This document shows, piece after piece, positions 22,710-32,316 of a stretch of 64,000 nucleotides of DNA. A program made the position numbers and the translations under genes. Each line of letters begins with the position of its first letter. Within the stretch, counting starts at the first letter, position 1. The stretch is from an uncultured Ruminococcus sp. (GTDB lineage: Bacteria; Bacillota; Clostridia; Oscillospirales; Acutalibacteraceae). The notes under the pieces were generated by a model. The model did no database searches, was not told the origin of the DNA, and saw only the letters and a program-made list of their open reading frames with translations. The DNA is taken from NCBI GenBank assembly GCA_902790475.1, contig CADASG010000006.1:29124-93123 (forward strand). The letters run 5' to 3'.

Positions 22710-23566
22710 TGTTTGTCCCTCCCTCTTCGGAATTTTCGGGTCTTCTCTTCTTCGTCGGTTTCGTCAAGAAGCAGCTGATTGAGCTTTTTTATCAGCTTTT
22801 CGCGTTTTAGATTGCGAATCAAAGACCCTCCGATAGCAAGGGAAACAACTCCTGTTTCCTCGCTGACGATCAGAACAACGGCGTCGCTGATCTCACTGAT
22901 ACCGAGCGCCGCTCTGTGTCGTGTTCCGAGGTTTATATCGACATTTGGGTTGTCGGTAAGCGGTAGAATACAGCCTGCGGCGTGGAGCTTACCGCCGCGT
23001 ATTATGCTCGCTCCGTCATGAAGCGGAGCTTTATTATAGAAAATATTGCCGAACAGCGCCACGGAAGTATCGGCGTTGATAACCGTGCCTGTTGCAGCGA
23101 TATCGGAAAGCATGGTCTGGCGCTCAAACACGATCAGTGCGCCTGTGCGTGAGCGTGAGAAAATAACCGAGGTGTCAGCCGCGTCAACGATGGATTTTTT
23201 TACTGCCAACGTCAAGTCGTCGTTTTGCCTCGGCTTGGTAATAGCTGAGACCGCTCTTCTCCATGTGTTATTTCGTCCCATCTGTTCAAGCGCCTTGCGG
23301 ATCTCAGGCTGAAAGATTATTGCTATGATAATAACCGACGCCTCGAAAAATACCCTCAGCAGAGACGACAGCATTACCAATTCAAATACCGACGAAATAA
23401 AATAAATAAGCAGAAGCAGCAGGATCCCTTTGAGAAGCTGGATCGCGCGGGTTTCCCTGATCAGGCGGAACAATCCGAAGATTATCAAAGCAATGGCAAT
23501 AATATCAATAACATCGCGCACCTGAATGGTTTTTAGAATCGAAAAAAGATTCTGGAATACTTCCAC
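22706..23566 (-). CDS. cdaA: CdaA, membrane diadenylate cyclase
   Basis: 286 residues. Three N-terminal membrane helices (residues about 10-75) are followed by a DisA_N/DAC catalytic domain with the motifs PLHDGASIIRGGKL (DGA) and NLGTRHRAALGISE (RHR). It joins two ATP into cyclic di-AMP, which controls potassium and osmolyte transport and cell-wall homeostasis. It is the first gene of cdaA-cdaR, with a promoter 40 bp upstream that overlaps the end of the desulfurase gene. Confidence 0.95.
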   Translation of the reverse strand: MEVFQNLFSILKTIQVRDVIDIIAIALIIFGLFRLIRETRAIQLLKGILLLLLIYFISSVFELVMLSSLLRVFFEASVIIIAIIFQPEIRKALEQMGRNNTWRRAVSAITKPRQNDDLTLAVKKSIVDAADTSVIFSRSRTGALIVFERQTMLSDIAATGTVINADTSVALFGNIFYNKAPLHDGASIIRGGKLHAAGCILPLTDNPNVDINLGTRHRAALGISEISDAVVLIVSEETGVVSLAIGGSLIRNLKREKLIKKLNQLLLDETDEEEKTRKFRRGRDKQ

Positions 23567-23605
23567 GTCCTCAGCTCCTTTCTTTTTTGCATAGCTTTCT
23601 TTTTT

Positions 23606-23635
23606 ATTTTACCACAAAACACTTTCCAATTGCAA
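23606..23635 (-). promoter_or_regulatory. Promoter of cdaA-cdaR
   Basis: Minus-strand TTGCAA, 18-bp spacer, TAAAAT. Confidence 0.55.
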
Positions 23636-23636
23636 C

Positions 23637-24791
23637 CTATTTTCTTGCCTTTTTAGAAATTTTATTGATCGCGCTCAAACAGGCTTGGATCTGAGAGTGA
23701 TTCGTAAACGCGGAAGCCACTACGCGAACCGTTCCGTTTTCCTCGGTACCGTAGTGCTCATGCGCCAACGGAGCGCAGTGAAGACCCGCGCGAACGGCGA
23801 TATCATAATTCTCACTGAGCAGGGCGGCGACCTCCTCGCTGTCCCGATTTTTGAGATTGAATGACAGAACGGGAACGTGACTGTCCGCTTTAGGCGGCTC
23901 TGTGTACAACACTACTTCGCTGATATCGGCAAGCCCCTCATAAAGGAGGCTTATCAGGCGAAGCTCACGCGCGCGGAGGTTTTCCGCTCCGTTTTGCCGC
24001 ACAAAACGTATACCCTCGCTCAGACCTGCTATGCCGGGCAGATTCGGAGTACCGCTTTCGTAGCGATCCGGGAGAATAGAGGGCTGACGGCGATCTGAGG
24101 ACAGGCTGCCCGTGCCCCCCTGAATAAGACTTTCGGGAATACGGTCGCTGTTGATAAGCAGCAGCCCTGTTCCCATAGGACCGTACAACCCTTTATGCCC
24201 GGGAGCGCAAAGGTAATCAATGCAGGAATTTTGCAGCGAAATCGGCACAATTCCTGCGCTTTGCGCAGCGTCTAAGCAAAAAGGGATATTGTAGATCCGA
24301 CACAACGCCGCGATACGCTCGGCTGGAAGCTTAACGCCGAACACATTGGAAGCGTGTGTGCATACGACCAAAGCCGTGTTTTCCCGAAGCGCCGAGCGAA
24401 AGTTGGAAATGGTTTTTTCATCGTCGCCCTCAACGACCTCGGCGACCGTATAGCTTATACCCTCGTCCTTTAGGGCTTCAACGGGGCGCAGGACCGCGTT
24501 ATGCTCCAGTGAGGAAATAACAACATGGTCTCCCTTTTTGAGCAGACCGTGGATAACGGTATTTAGCGCCGTTGTGCAGTTCTGTGTGAAAATAACATTT
24601 TCGGGCTTGTCAAGTCCAAAAAACTCCGCCGCCTGTTCACGACACCGAAAAAGGATTTCAGAGGCGCGAATCGACAGTCGGTGTCCGCTGCGTCCGGGAT
24701 TCGCTCCGAACCGCATCAGCGTATTGCAGACCGCTCCGACGACCGCGCGCGGCTTGGGAAAGGTCGTAGCGCCGTTGTCAAGATAAATCAA
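23637..24791 (-). CDS. Cysteine desulfurase family PLP enzyme
   Basis: 384 residues. It is a class V aminotransferase fold: YLDNGATTFPKP at the N-terminus, FTQNCTTALN, SSLEHNAVLRP, the PLP-lysine region CAPGHKGLYGPMGTGLL and the catalytic-loop cysteine in RAGLHCAPLAH. It most resembles the subgroup annotated TIGR01977 (cysteine desulfurase family protein), related to SufS/CsdA. It should release sulfur or selenium from (seleno)cysteine as a persulfide. Its start overlaps the DUF3343 gene by 4 bp, and that product is a plausible acceptor of the sulfur or selenium. Confidence 0.88.
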   Translation of the reverse strand: MIYLDNGATTFPKPRAVVGAVCNTLMRFGANPGRSGHRLSIRASEILFRCREQAAEFFGLDKPENVIFTQNCTTALNTVIHGLLKKGDHVVISSLEHNAVLRPVEALKDEGISYTVAEVVEGDDEKTISNFRSALRENTALVVCTHASNVFGVKLPAERIAALCRIYNIPFCLDAAQSAGIVPISLQNSCIDYLCAPGHKGLYGPMGTGLLLINSDRIPESLIQGGTGSLSSDRRQPSILPDRYESGTPNLPGIAGLSEGIRFVRQNGAENLRARELRLISLLYEGLADISEVVLYTEPPKADSHVPVLSFNLKNRDSEEVAALLSENYDIAVRAGLHCAPLAHEHYGTEENGTVRVVASAFTNHSQIQACLSAINKISKKARK

Positions 24792-25015
24792 GGAGAATCA
24801 GCGGCGGCTGTGCCCGCCGTCTGAACACCCGCGTTGTGAATGATATCAAGCGCCTCGTTTATATCTGTACGCACCTGAAGGCTGTAGCCGCAGGAACGGC
24901 GGCGCAGAGCGGCAGGCGTTCTGATAACACGCGAGAAGATACCCCGGCGGCGCAGAGCCTCTCTGCCCTTTAGCACGGCAGTCATGGAATAAAAAAGTAT
25001 TAAATTTGGATTCAT
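24788..25015 (-). CDS. DUF3343 protein, putative Se/S carrier
   Basis: 75 residues, ATG at 25015 behind AAAGGTGAAACC. The DUF3343 layout is visible: a beta strand (LILFYSMTAVLKGREALR), then RVIRTPAALRRRSCGYSLQV with the conserved cysteine (CGYSLQV), then an alpha/beta end. Members are described as putative Se/S carrier-like proteins and often sit beside class V desulfurases or YedE-type transporters. The 4-bp overlap with the desulfurase gene supports a functional pair (inference). Confidence 0.8.
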   Translation of the reverse strand: MNPNLILFYSMTAVLKGREALRRRGIFSRVIRTPAALRRRSCGYSLQVRTDINEALDIIHNAGVQTAGTAAADSP

Positions 25016-25089
25016 GGTTTCACCTTTTTCTTTATACTGGAGATTCCTTGTTAATATAATATGTAAAAATCCAAAAAGGTGAACCTGTC

Positions 25090-25123
25090 AAAAAAACAAC
25101 AGGGCTCGGAAAAACCAAGCCCT
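25090..25123 (-). terminator. Terminator of the asd-dapA-dapB operon
   Basis: Minus-strand AGGGCTTGG / CCGAGCCCT around TTTTT, then GTTGTTTTTTT. Confidence 0.8.
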
Positions 25124-25147
25124 TAAACGGATGATTATAATTCTAAT

Positions 25148-25909
25148 TTAGAACTTTGAAGAAAGAAGATCGCCCATGTTATACATGCCTGCAGGCTGTG
25201 AAGCAAGAAACACGGCGGCGTTGACCGAACCGACGGCGAACACTTCCTTTGACTGCGCCTGATGCGTCAGTGTAACGACCTCGTCATGACCGGCAAAAAT
25301 CACCTCGTGCTCGCCCACAATGGTACCGCCTCTGACCGCATGGATACCGATTTCATTCTTAGAGCGCTTTTTGCGGTAGGCGTGACGATCGTACACATAC
25401 TGCGGTTCCTCGGGGAGCGCCTCTGAAATAGCGTCCGCAAGCATCAGCGCCGTACCGCTGGGCGCATCGACCTTTAGGTTATGATGCTTTTCAACTATTT
25501 CAATATCAAAGCCCTGTCCTAAAACCTTCGCCGCCTGCTTGGAAAGCTCAATAAGCAAATTGATCCCCAGCGACATGTTTCCGGAATAAAAAATCGCAAC
25601 TTTCTTTGAAGCTTCCTTTATCTGCTCAATTTGCGCGGCGGAATAACCGGTGGTACAGATAACGCAGGGAACTCCGTTGTCGGTCGCGTAAGACAGCATA
25701 TCGTCGAGGTTTGAAGGATGAGAAAAATCTATGATCACGTCAGGCTTGTCCTGCGCTTCCTTAAAGCTTTTTAATACCGGAAACTCATTTTTATTAGTAC
25801 CGAACGCGTCAACACCAAACAAAATCTCCGCTCCGCTGTGCTCGCTGACTGCCTGCGACACAAAGCCGCCCATTTTTCCGTTACAGCCCAAAATCGCTGT
25901 CTTAATCAT
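25148..25909 (-). CDS. dapB: 4-hydroxy-tetrahydrodipicolinate reductase
   Basis: 253 residues. It reduces hydroxy-tetrahydrodipicolinate with NAD(P)H in the lysine/diaminopimelate pathway. The N-terminal Rossmann motif is ILGCNGKMGGFVSQAV; IDFSHPS and CTTGYS follow, and the catalytic and substrate loop is VEKHHNLKVDAPSGTALML. The C-terminal domain has GGTIVGEHEVIF. The start lies behind GGGGGAAG. It is the third gene of asd-dapA-dapB; meso-DAP serves peptidoglycan. Confidence 0.95.
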   Translation of the reverse strand: MIKTAILGCNGKMGGFVSQAVSEHSGAEILFGVDAFGTNKNEFPVLKSFKEAQDKPDVIIDFSHPSNLDDMLSYATDNGVPCVICTTGYSAAQIEQIKEASKKVAIFYSGNMSLGINLLIELSKQAAKVLGQGFDIEIVEKHHNLKVDAPSGTALMLADAISEALPEEPQYVYDRHAYRKKRSKNEIGIHAVRGGTIVGEHEVIFAGHDEVVTLTHQAQSKEVFAVGSVNAAVFLASQPAGMYNMGDLLSSKF

Positions 25910-25934
25910 TTTTTTACTTCCCCCTTATAATGAT

Positions 25935-25962
25935 GCAGGGAGTGACGCTCGTCGCTCCCTGT
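25935..25962 (-). other. Intercistronic hairpin between dapA and dapB
   Basis: Minus-strand CAGGGAGCGAC / GTCACTCCCTG with a 4-5 nt loop and no T-run after it. It is probably a processing or stability element rather than a terminator. Confidence 0.6.
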
Positions 25963-25969
25963 GAATGCT

Positions 25970-26866
25970 TTATATTTTGTTAAGAAGATCGTACTTCGCC
26001 ATGCAATCTTTGAGATCGTGATAGCCTGCAACGCTCATAGGAACAAGCGGCAGTCTGCACTCCCCTACGTCAAAGCCGTAAAGGTTCATAGCGGTTTTGA
26101 CGGGAATGGGATTGACGTCGCTGAACATAATATTCATCAGCTCCAAATAATGGAAGTGGAGCTTCTGCGCTTCCGCGAAGTTATTGTCAAGGCAAAGCTG
26201 AGTTATTTGGTGCATTTCGGAAGGACAAATATTGGCAAATACCGAAATAACGCCCAAAGCACCAAGCGACATGAAGGGAACGGTTTGATCGTCGTTGCCC
26301 GAATAGATTTCGAGGTCATCGCCGCAGAGCGAACGGATCAAAGCAACCTGAGAAATATTTCCGCTGGCTTCCTTAATAGCCTTGATATTGGGATGCTTGC
26401 TCAGCTCCTGACAGGTTTTCGGCTGAATATTACAGCCTGTGCGCGAGGGGACATTGTACAGTATAACGGGAACGTCAATGGAATCAGCGATAACGTTAAA
26501 GTGCTTAACAAGTCCTGCCTGAGATGTTTTGTTATAATAGGGTGTGACCGAAAGCACAGCGTCCACGCCGAACTTCTGCGCTTCCTTGGACAGCATTACT
26601 GCGGTGGAAGTGTCGTTGCTGCCTGTTCCTGCGATGACAGGGATCCTGCCGTCGATAGTCTTTGCGACGAACTCCAGTACCTCGCAATGCTCTTTTTCCG
26701 ATAGCGTCGCTGCTTCACCTGTAGTTCCGCACGCAATGATAGCGTCGGTACCGTTTTCAACATGGAATGCAAGCAGCTGCCCGAGCACGTCGTAATTAAC
26801 GGTCCCGTCCGAATTCATCGGTGTTATCAGCGCAACACCCGAACCCGTAAAAATGTGGTTAGCCAT
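25970..26866 (-). CDS. dapA: 4-hydroxy-tetrahydrodipicolinate synthase
   Basis: 298 residues. It condenses pyruvate with aspartate semialdehyde. Family motifs are ALITPMNSDGTVNYDVL, ACGTTGEAATLSEKEH (pyruvate site), VTPYYNKTSQAGLVKHF (with the catalytic Tyr), ILYNVPSRTGCNI and the Schiff-base lysine in IKEASGNISQ. The gene lies between asd, its substrate supplier, and dapB, which takes its product. Confidence 0.95.
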   Translation of the reverse strand: MANHIFTGSGVALITPMNSDGTVNYDVLGQLLAFHVENGTDAIIACGTTGEAATLSEKEHCEVLEFVAKTIDGRIPVIAGTGSNDTSTAVMLSKEAQKFGVDAVLSVTPYYNKTSQAGLVKHFNVIADSIDVPVILYNVPSRTGCNIQPKTCQELSKHPNIKAIKEASGNISQVALIRSLCGDDLEIYSGNDDQTVPFMSLGALGVISVFANICPSEMHQITQLCLDNNFAEAQKLHFHYLELMNIMFSDVNPIPVKTAMNLYGFDVGECRLPLVPMSVAGYHDLKDCMAKYDLLNKI

Positions 26867-26885
26867 AATCTGCCTCCGTAATATC

Positions 26886-27971
26886 TTAATCCATATAGCC
26901 TTCGGCGCAGAGCAGCTCGGCGAGCAATACAGCGCCGCCTGCAGCGCCTCTTAATGTATTATGCGACATGCAAACGAATTTGTAGTCGTACTGAGTGTCT
27001 TCTCTGAGTCTGCCTACCGAAACCGCCATTCCGTTCTCAAGGTTACGCTCCGATTTGATCTGAGGACGGTCGGGCTCGGTGAAGTAATGCAGAAAATTCT
27101 TGGGTGCGCTGGGAAGCTCCAACTCCTGCGCTCTTCCCTTATAATTCTGCCAAATGTCGATGATCTCCTCTACAGAGGGCTTTTTCACGCCTTCCTTAAA
27201 GGACATAAACACAGCAGCGGTATGACCGTCGGACACGGGAACGCGGATGCACTGAGAAGTGATCGAGATATCGTCGGTCTTAACGATCTTATCGCCCTCG
27301 ATTTTACCCCAGATCTTCAGCGGCTCCTGCTCGGATTTTTCTTCTTCTCCGCCGATGTAAGGGATAACGTTGTCGATCATCTCAGGCCATGTTTTAAATG
27401 TTTTACCTGCACCGGAAATCGCCTGATAGGTGCAGGCAAGCACCTTGTCAACGCCAAGCTCCTTGAGAGGATTCACAGCAGGCACGTAGCTTTGCAGCGA
27501 GCAGTTGGACTTAACAGCCACAAAACCTCTTTTTGTTCCGAGACGTTTCCTCTGAGCATCAATGATTTTTATATGATCGGCGTTGATTTCGGGGATAACC
27601 ATCGGAACGTCGGGAGTAAAGCGGTGAGCAGAGTTATTGGATACAATGGGGCATTCCGCCTTTGCGTAACTCTCCTCAAGAGCCTTGATCTCATCTTTTT
27701 TCATATTGACGGCACAGAAACAAAAATCGACCTTGGAGGCAACCTCCTCCACGTTTTCCGCGTCAAGAACGATCATTTCTTTATACTTTTCGGGCAGCTC
27801 CTGTGCCATGTGCCATCTGCCCTCTACGCAGTCGGCGTATTTTTTTCCGGCGCTTCTTCCGCTGGCGGCTAAAGCCGTTACCTCAAACCAGGGATGATTT
27901 TCAAGCAGCAGCGCAAAACGCTGTCCGACCATTCCGGTCGCGCCGATTATACCTACCTTGTACGTTTTCAT
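26886..27971 (-). CDS. asd: Aspartate-semialdehyde dehydrogenase
   Basis: 361 residues from the ATG at 27971, which has GGAGGAATTATCA before it; a longer in-frame start at 28028 lacks one. It reduces aspartyl phosphate to the semialdehyde. GIIGATGMVGQRFALLLENH binds NADP, and VKSNCSLQSYVPA holds the catalytic cysteine. The sequence belongs to the fungal/archaeal-like ASADH subgroup (SISVPV-like segment CIRVPVSDGHTAAVF) rather than the short E. coli type. It heads the operon and has a leader of about 200 nt. Confidence 0.93.
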   Translation of the reverse strand: MKTYKVGIIGATGMVGQRFALLLENHPWFEVTALAASGRSAGKKYADCVEGRWHMAQELPEKYKEMIVLDAENVEEVASKVDFCFCAVNMKKDEIKALEESYAKAECPIVSNNSAHRFTPDVPMVIPEINADHIKIIDAQRKRLGTKRGFVAVKSNCSLQSYVPAVNPLKELGVDKVLACTYQAISGAGKTFKTWPEMIDNVIPYIGGEEEKSEQEPLKIWGKIEGDKIVKTDDISITSQCIRVPVSDGHTAAVFMSFKEGVKKPSVEEIIDIWQNYKGRAQELELPSAPKNFLHYFTEPDRPQIKSERNLENGMAVSVGRLREDTQYDYKFVCMSHNTLRGAAGGAVLLAELLCAEGYMD

Positions 27972-28084
27972 TGATAATTCCTCCGATTTCCCAAAAAATT
28001 TAAAAAAGGAGTTGCCATATTCGCTCAAATATTATATTATAGAAATAATGTGTTACTACGCAGCAACTTCTCTTAAGCAGTATT

Positions 28085-28155
28085 CTCATACCAATCTCAA
28101 ATCAAACACGTTTCATAGCTAAATTACAGACTGATTTAAGTTGAGATTGATACAA
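28085..28155 (-). promoter_or_regulatory. Leader hairpin of the asd-dapA-dapB operon
   Basis: In the transcript from the promoter at 28176, ATCAATCTCAA pairs with TTGAGATTGGTAT across about 40 nt. No terminator hairpin or known lysine riboswitch core was seen. The stem may be regulatory or only structural. Confidence 0.35.
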
Positions 28156-28175
28156 GACACATCCACTTACTATAT

Positions 28176-28204
28176 AATATATCATTTTACACGGATATTG
28201 TCAA
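28176..28204 (-). promoter_or_regulatory. Promoter of asd-dapA-dapB
   Basis: Minus-strand TTGACA, 17-bp spacer, TATATT, about 205 bp before the asd start. Confidence 0.7.
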
Positions 28205-28256
28205 TTATTTCAGCTTTGCTTTTTTAGAAAAATTACTTTGACTGTGAGGAATCCCC

Positions 28257-29282
28257 ATGAAAACAAGCGACTTTTATTATGACCTTCCCAAGGAACTGAT
28301 AGCGCAAACGCCCGTGGAGCCGCGCGACAGTTCGCGGATGCTCGTGCTGAACCGCGCCGACGGTACTGTAAAACACAGGCATTTTTATGATATCATTGAT
28401 TATCTGAATGAAGGTGATCTGATCGTCGCCAACGATTCCCGCGTTTTGCCTGCCAGGATCTACGGGGTAAAAAACGGAACAGGAGCGCGTGTAGAATTTC
28501 TGTTGCTGCGGCAAATCAGCGGCAACCGCTGGGAAACACTGTGCAAACCCGGCAGAAAAGCTCGTGAAGGCGCGTGCTTTTCTTTCGGAGACGGGATCCT
28601 GACAGCCACGGTTGCAGAGGTCAGGGACGACGGAAACAGAGTCGTGGACTTTGACTGTGATGAAAACTTTTTCGCCGCTTTGGACAAGATCGGCAAAATG
28701 CCTCTTCCTCCCTATATCACGGAAGAGCTGAAGGATCAGGAACGCTATCAGACGGTCTACAGTCACGAGTTAGGCTCCGCCGCAGCCCCGACTGCAGGAC
28801 TTCACTTCACCGAAGAACTGATGGATAGAATCAAAGCAAAAGGCGTGAAGATCGCATATGTCACCCTGCATGTCGGCTTAGGGACCTTCAGACCCGTTAA
28901 GGTTGACGACGTTACCAAGCACAAAATGCACAGTGAGCACTATGAGATACCCGAAGAAACCGCGCGATTGATCAACGAGACCAAGAAAAACGGAGGACGT
29001 ATCATCTCCATAGGGACTACCTCCTGCCGCACGCTTGAAAGCGTTGCGACTCAGTACGGCGAGATTAAGCCATGTGAGGGCTTCACCGATATTTTCATAT
29101 ATCCGGGCTACAAATTTAAAGTTCTCGACGGATTAGTTACCAACTTCCACCTTCCCGAAAGTACGCTGATCATGCTGGTTTCGGCTTTTGCAGGCTACGA
29201 TAATGTTATGAACGCCTATAAAACCGCAGTCGAGGAACGTTACAGATTCTTTTCTTTCGGGGACGCCTGTTTCATTTATTAA
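28257..29282 (+). CDS. queA: QueA, S-adenosylmethionine:tRNA ribosyltransferase-isomerase
   Basis: 341 residues. It moves the ribosyl part of SAM onto preQ1-tRNA to form epoxyqueuosine. Motifs: [53 protein letters not shown] and FPESTL-like [17 protein letters not shown]. The start follows TGAGGAATCCCC. tgt, the preceding enzyme of the pathway, lies 0.8 kb downstream on the same strand, with a toxin-antitoxin unit inserted between them. Confidence 0.95.
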   Translation: MKTSDFYYDLPKELIAQTPVEPRDSSRMLVLNRADGTVKHRHFYDIIDYLNEGDLIVANDSRVLPARIYGVKNGTGARVEFLLLRQISGNRWETLCKPGRKAREGACFSFGDGILTATVAEVRDDGNRVVDFDCDENFFAALDKIGKMPLPPYITEELKDQERYQTVYSHELGSAAAPTAGLHFTEELMDRIKAKGVKIAYVTLHVGLGTFRPVKVDDVTKHKMHSEHYEIPEETARLINETKKNGGRIISIGTTSCRTLESVATQYGEIKPCEGFTDIFIYPGYKFKVLDGLVTNFHLPESTLIMLVSAFAGYDNVMNAYKTAVEERYRFFSFGDACFIY

Positions 29283-29301
29283 CCGAACGGAGGATTATTT
29301 T

Positions 29302-29421
29302 ATGAGTGAAAGAGATTACGCTAAAAGTATTGTTGATATTATTCCCGAGGAACACCTAAGTCAATATGACTTTCAGATTTTATGCGCAATTTATAACTTA
29401 TTTATGCGCATAACAGGTTGA
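29302..29421 (+). CDS. 39-residue small protein upstream of the toxin-antitoxin pair
   Basis: ATG at 29302 with a good GGAGG 8 nt before it. The product (MSERDYAKSIVDIIPEEHLS, then QYDFQILCAIYNLFMRITG) is predicted helical, acidic at the front and hydrophobic at the end. Similar short 'aKsiidxhPexxL' peptides occur beside RelBE-type modules in related genomes, to my recollection. The stop codon overlaps the -35 box of the antitoxin promoter. It may be a third member of the module or the trimmed start of a once longer gene. Confidence 0.55.
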   Translation: MSERDYAKSIVDIIPEEHLSQYDFQILCAIYNLFMRITG

Positions 29422-29446
29422 CAATCCTTGGTATCAGGTGTAAAAT
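29418..29446 (+). promoter_or_regulatory. Promoter of the dinJ-yafQ unit
   Basis: TTGACA, 17-bp spacer, TAAAAT, 31 bp before the antitoxin start. The -35 box contains the TGA stop of the 39-residue ORF. Confidence 0.75.
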
Positions 29447-29476
29447 AGAAATATCAAGAATAAAGGAGTTGTTCTT

Positions 29477-29750
29477 ATGGCTAAGGTCAGCACAAATATC
29501 AGCATAGACGCGGATATCAAAAAGCAGGCGCAGGAGTTGTTTGCAGAGCTCGGAATGGATTTGTCAACAGCTATCAATATTTTTATCAGACAAGCGCTCA
29601 GACAGCATTCGATTCCGTTTGAAATCACTACCGAAGTGCCGAATAAAGATACATTGGATGCGGTGAACGAATACTACGAAATGTTAGAACACCCCGAAAA
29701 ATATAAGCGGTACTCCTCCTTCAAAGAGGCTATGAGTGAGGTTCTTGAAG

Positions 29751-29758
<8 letters not shown>
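29477..29758 (+). CDS. DinJ/RelB-family antitoxin
   Basis: 93 residues, start behind AAAGGAGTTGTTCTT. The N-terminal ribbon-helix-helix region (STNISIDADIKKQAQELFAEL, then GMDLSTAINIFIRQALRQHS) is typical of DinJ. The C-terminal half (NKDTLDAVNEYYEMLEHPEK) would wrap the toxin. It represses its own promoter together with the toxin in known systems. The last 8 bp overlap the toxin start (ATGCTTGA). Confidence 0.9.
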
Positions 29759-31198
<1,440 letters not shown>

Positions 31199-31210
31199 TC
31201 AAAAAAACAC

Positions 31211-31239
31211 TTGCATTACCGCACCAAAACTGTTATAAT
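31211..31239 (+). promoter_or_regulatory. Promoter of yajC
   Basis: TTGCAT, 17-bp spacer, TATAAT, 33 bp before the start codon. Confidence 0.7.
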
Positions 31240-31271
31240 CATAATAATTGTTTGAAAGGAATGACGGAAAA

Positions 31272-31679
31272 ATGTTCAATAATTTACCGATTTTGGCGCA
31301 GGCAGGCGCTAACAACGAACCGGGCGGATTTGGTATGTGGGGTATGATCCTCATTTACGGCGTTATCATCGCCGCAGTATATTTCTTCCTGCTCAGACCC
31401 AACTCCAAGAAGAAGAAGGAAGAAGCCGAGATGAGAAATTCGCTGGAGATCGGCGATGAGATCACCACTATCGGCGGTATCATGGGCAGAGTTGTTGCGA
31501 TCAAGGATGAAGAGGACGCGCTGATCATCGAGACAGGCTCCGACAGAGTAAAGATGAAATTTAAAAAGTGGTGCATTTCCTCGGTTGACACTCAAAAAGA
31601 GACCTCTCAGACAGCTGCTCCCGAAAAGAAGAGCTTTTTCGGAAAGTTCATGAAGAATAAAGACGAGAACGCCGAATAA
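31272..31679 (+). CDS. yajC: YajC, preprotein translocase accessory subunit
   Basis: 135 residues, ATG at 31272 about 11 nt after AAGGA. A single membrane helix (MWGMILIYGVIIAAVYFFLL) is followed by RPNSKKKKEEAEMRNSLEIG and the conserved GDEITTIGGIMGRVVAIKD. YajC joins SecDF around SecYEG. Its place directly after queA/tgt is a widely conserved gene order. The Lys-rich tail is longer than in E. coli. Confidence 0.93.
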   Translation: MFNNLPILAQAGANNEPGGFGMWGMILIYGVIIAAVYFFLLRPNSKKKKEEAEMRNSLEIGDEITTIGGIMGRVVAIKDEEDALIIETGSDRVKMKFKKWCISSVDTQKETSQTAAPEKKSFFGKFMKNKDENAE

Positions 31680-31715
31680 GAAACTCAACACATCAATAAA
31701 GTATGAATCACTATT

Positions 31716-31756
31716 CTCCTGAATATAATTTAGCAAGATTATATTCAGGGGGATTT
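31716..31756 (+). promoter_or_regulatory. Hairpin that hides the ribosome binding site of the TIGR04086 gene
   Basis: A perfect 12-bp stem CCTGAATATAAT / ATTATATTCAGG with an 8-nt loop, extended by wobble pairs. The AGGGGGA ribosome binding site lies in its 3' arm and a T-run (ATTTTTT) follows, ending at the ATG. It could act as a terminator for yajC or as a translational gate. Confidence 0.65.
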
Positions 31757-31759
31757 TTT

Positions 31760-32158
31760 ATGTCTGACAAAAAGAAACTCGCGAAAGCTGCAGCGGTGGG
31801 ATGCATATGCGGAATACTCGGCAGCGCAGCGCTGACGGGAATATTCGCCGCAATAATACTGGGAACGGGCTTGCTCCCCAACGAACTTACCGACTGTATT
31901 ATGGCAGGGATTTTAGGCGCCGGGGCTGTTATAGGGGGAATCATCGCTGCGAAAATCAACGGAGGCGCGGGGATCCCCGTCGGCGGTATCACAGGTCTGG
32001 CTATCTTCTTCGTTACGGCTGTTGCTTCTCTGTCACGCAGCGGAGCAGGCGTTACCTCTCTGACTGTCATCAAGCTGTGCGCATCGGCTATCGGAGGGAT
32101 CGCAGGCGGAATACTCGGACTTAAAGAAAAAAGAATGTCTAAATATAAACGATTTTAA
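31760..32158 (+). CDS. TIGR04086-family membrane protein
   Basis: 132 residues. Four hydrophobic, Gly-rich helices (residues about 10-35, 43-65, 70-92, 100-122) are linked by short loops, and a basic tail ends the protein. The family is common in Clostridia directly after yajC and has no known function. The start lies behind AGGGGGA within a strong hairpin. Confidence 0.75.
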   Translation: MSDKKKLAKAAAVGCICGILGSAALTGIFAAIILGTGLLPNELTDCIMAGILGAGAVIGGIIAAKINGGAGIPVGGITGLAIFFVTAVASLSRSGAGVTSLTVIKLCASAIGGIAGGILGLKEKRMSKYKRF

Positions 32159-32316
32159 CAATAAGGACTGAAAAAGCCTTTTTACGACAAAATAATAATT
32201 TAAAAATTTTGTGAAAACAGTGGAAAAAGCCGTTATAATGTGCTATAATAATATGACGTATGAAAAGAGAGATTTGAGAATCAGGATATTTTGTTGTGAG
32301 TAAAGGAGACGTTTAA

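Noticed and set aside
26961-27872. 303-codon plus-strand ORF opposite asd
   Set aside because: It is antisense to a clear asd gene and has no ribosome binding site or family match.
28020-28204. Lysine riboswitch before asd
   Set aside because: The leader has no five-helix core or terminator pattern that I could recognise.
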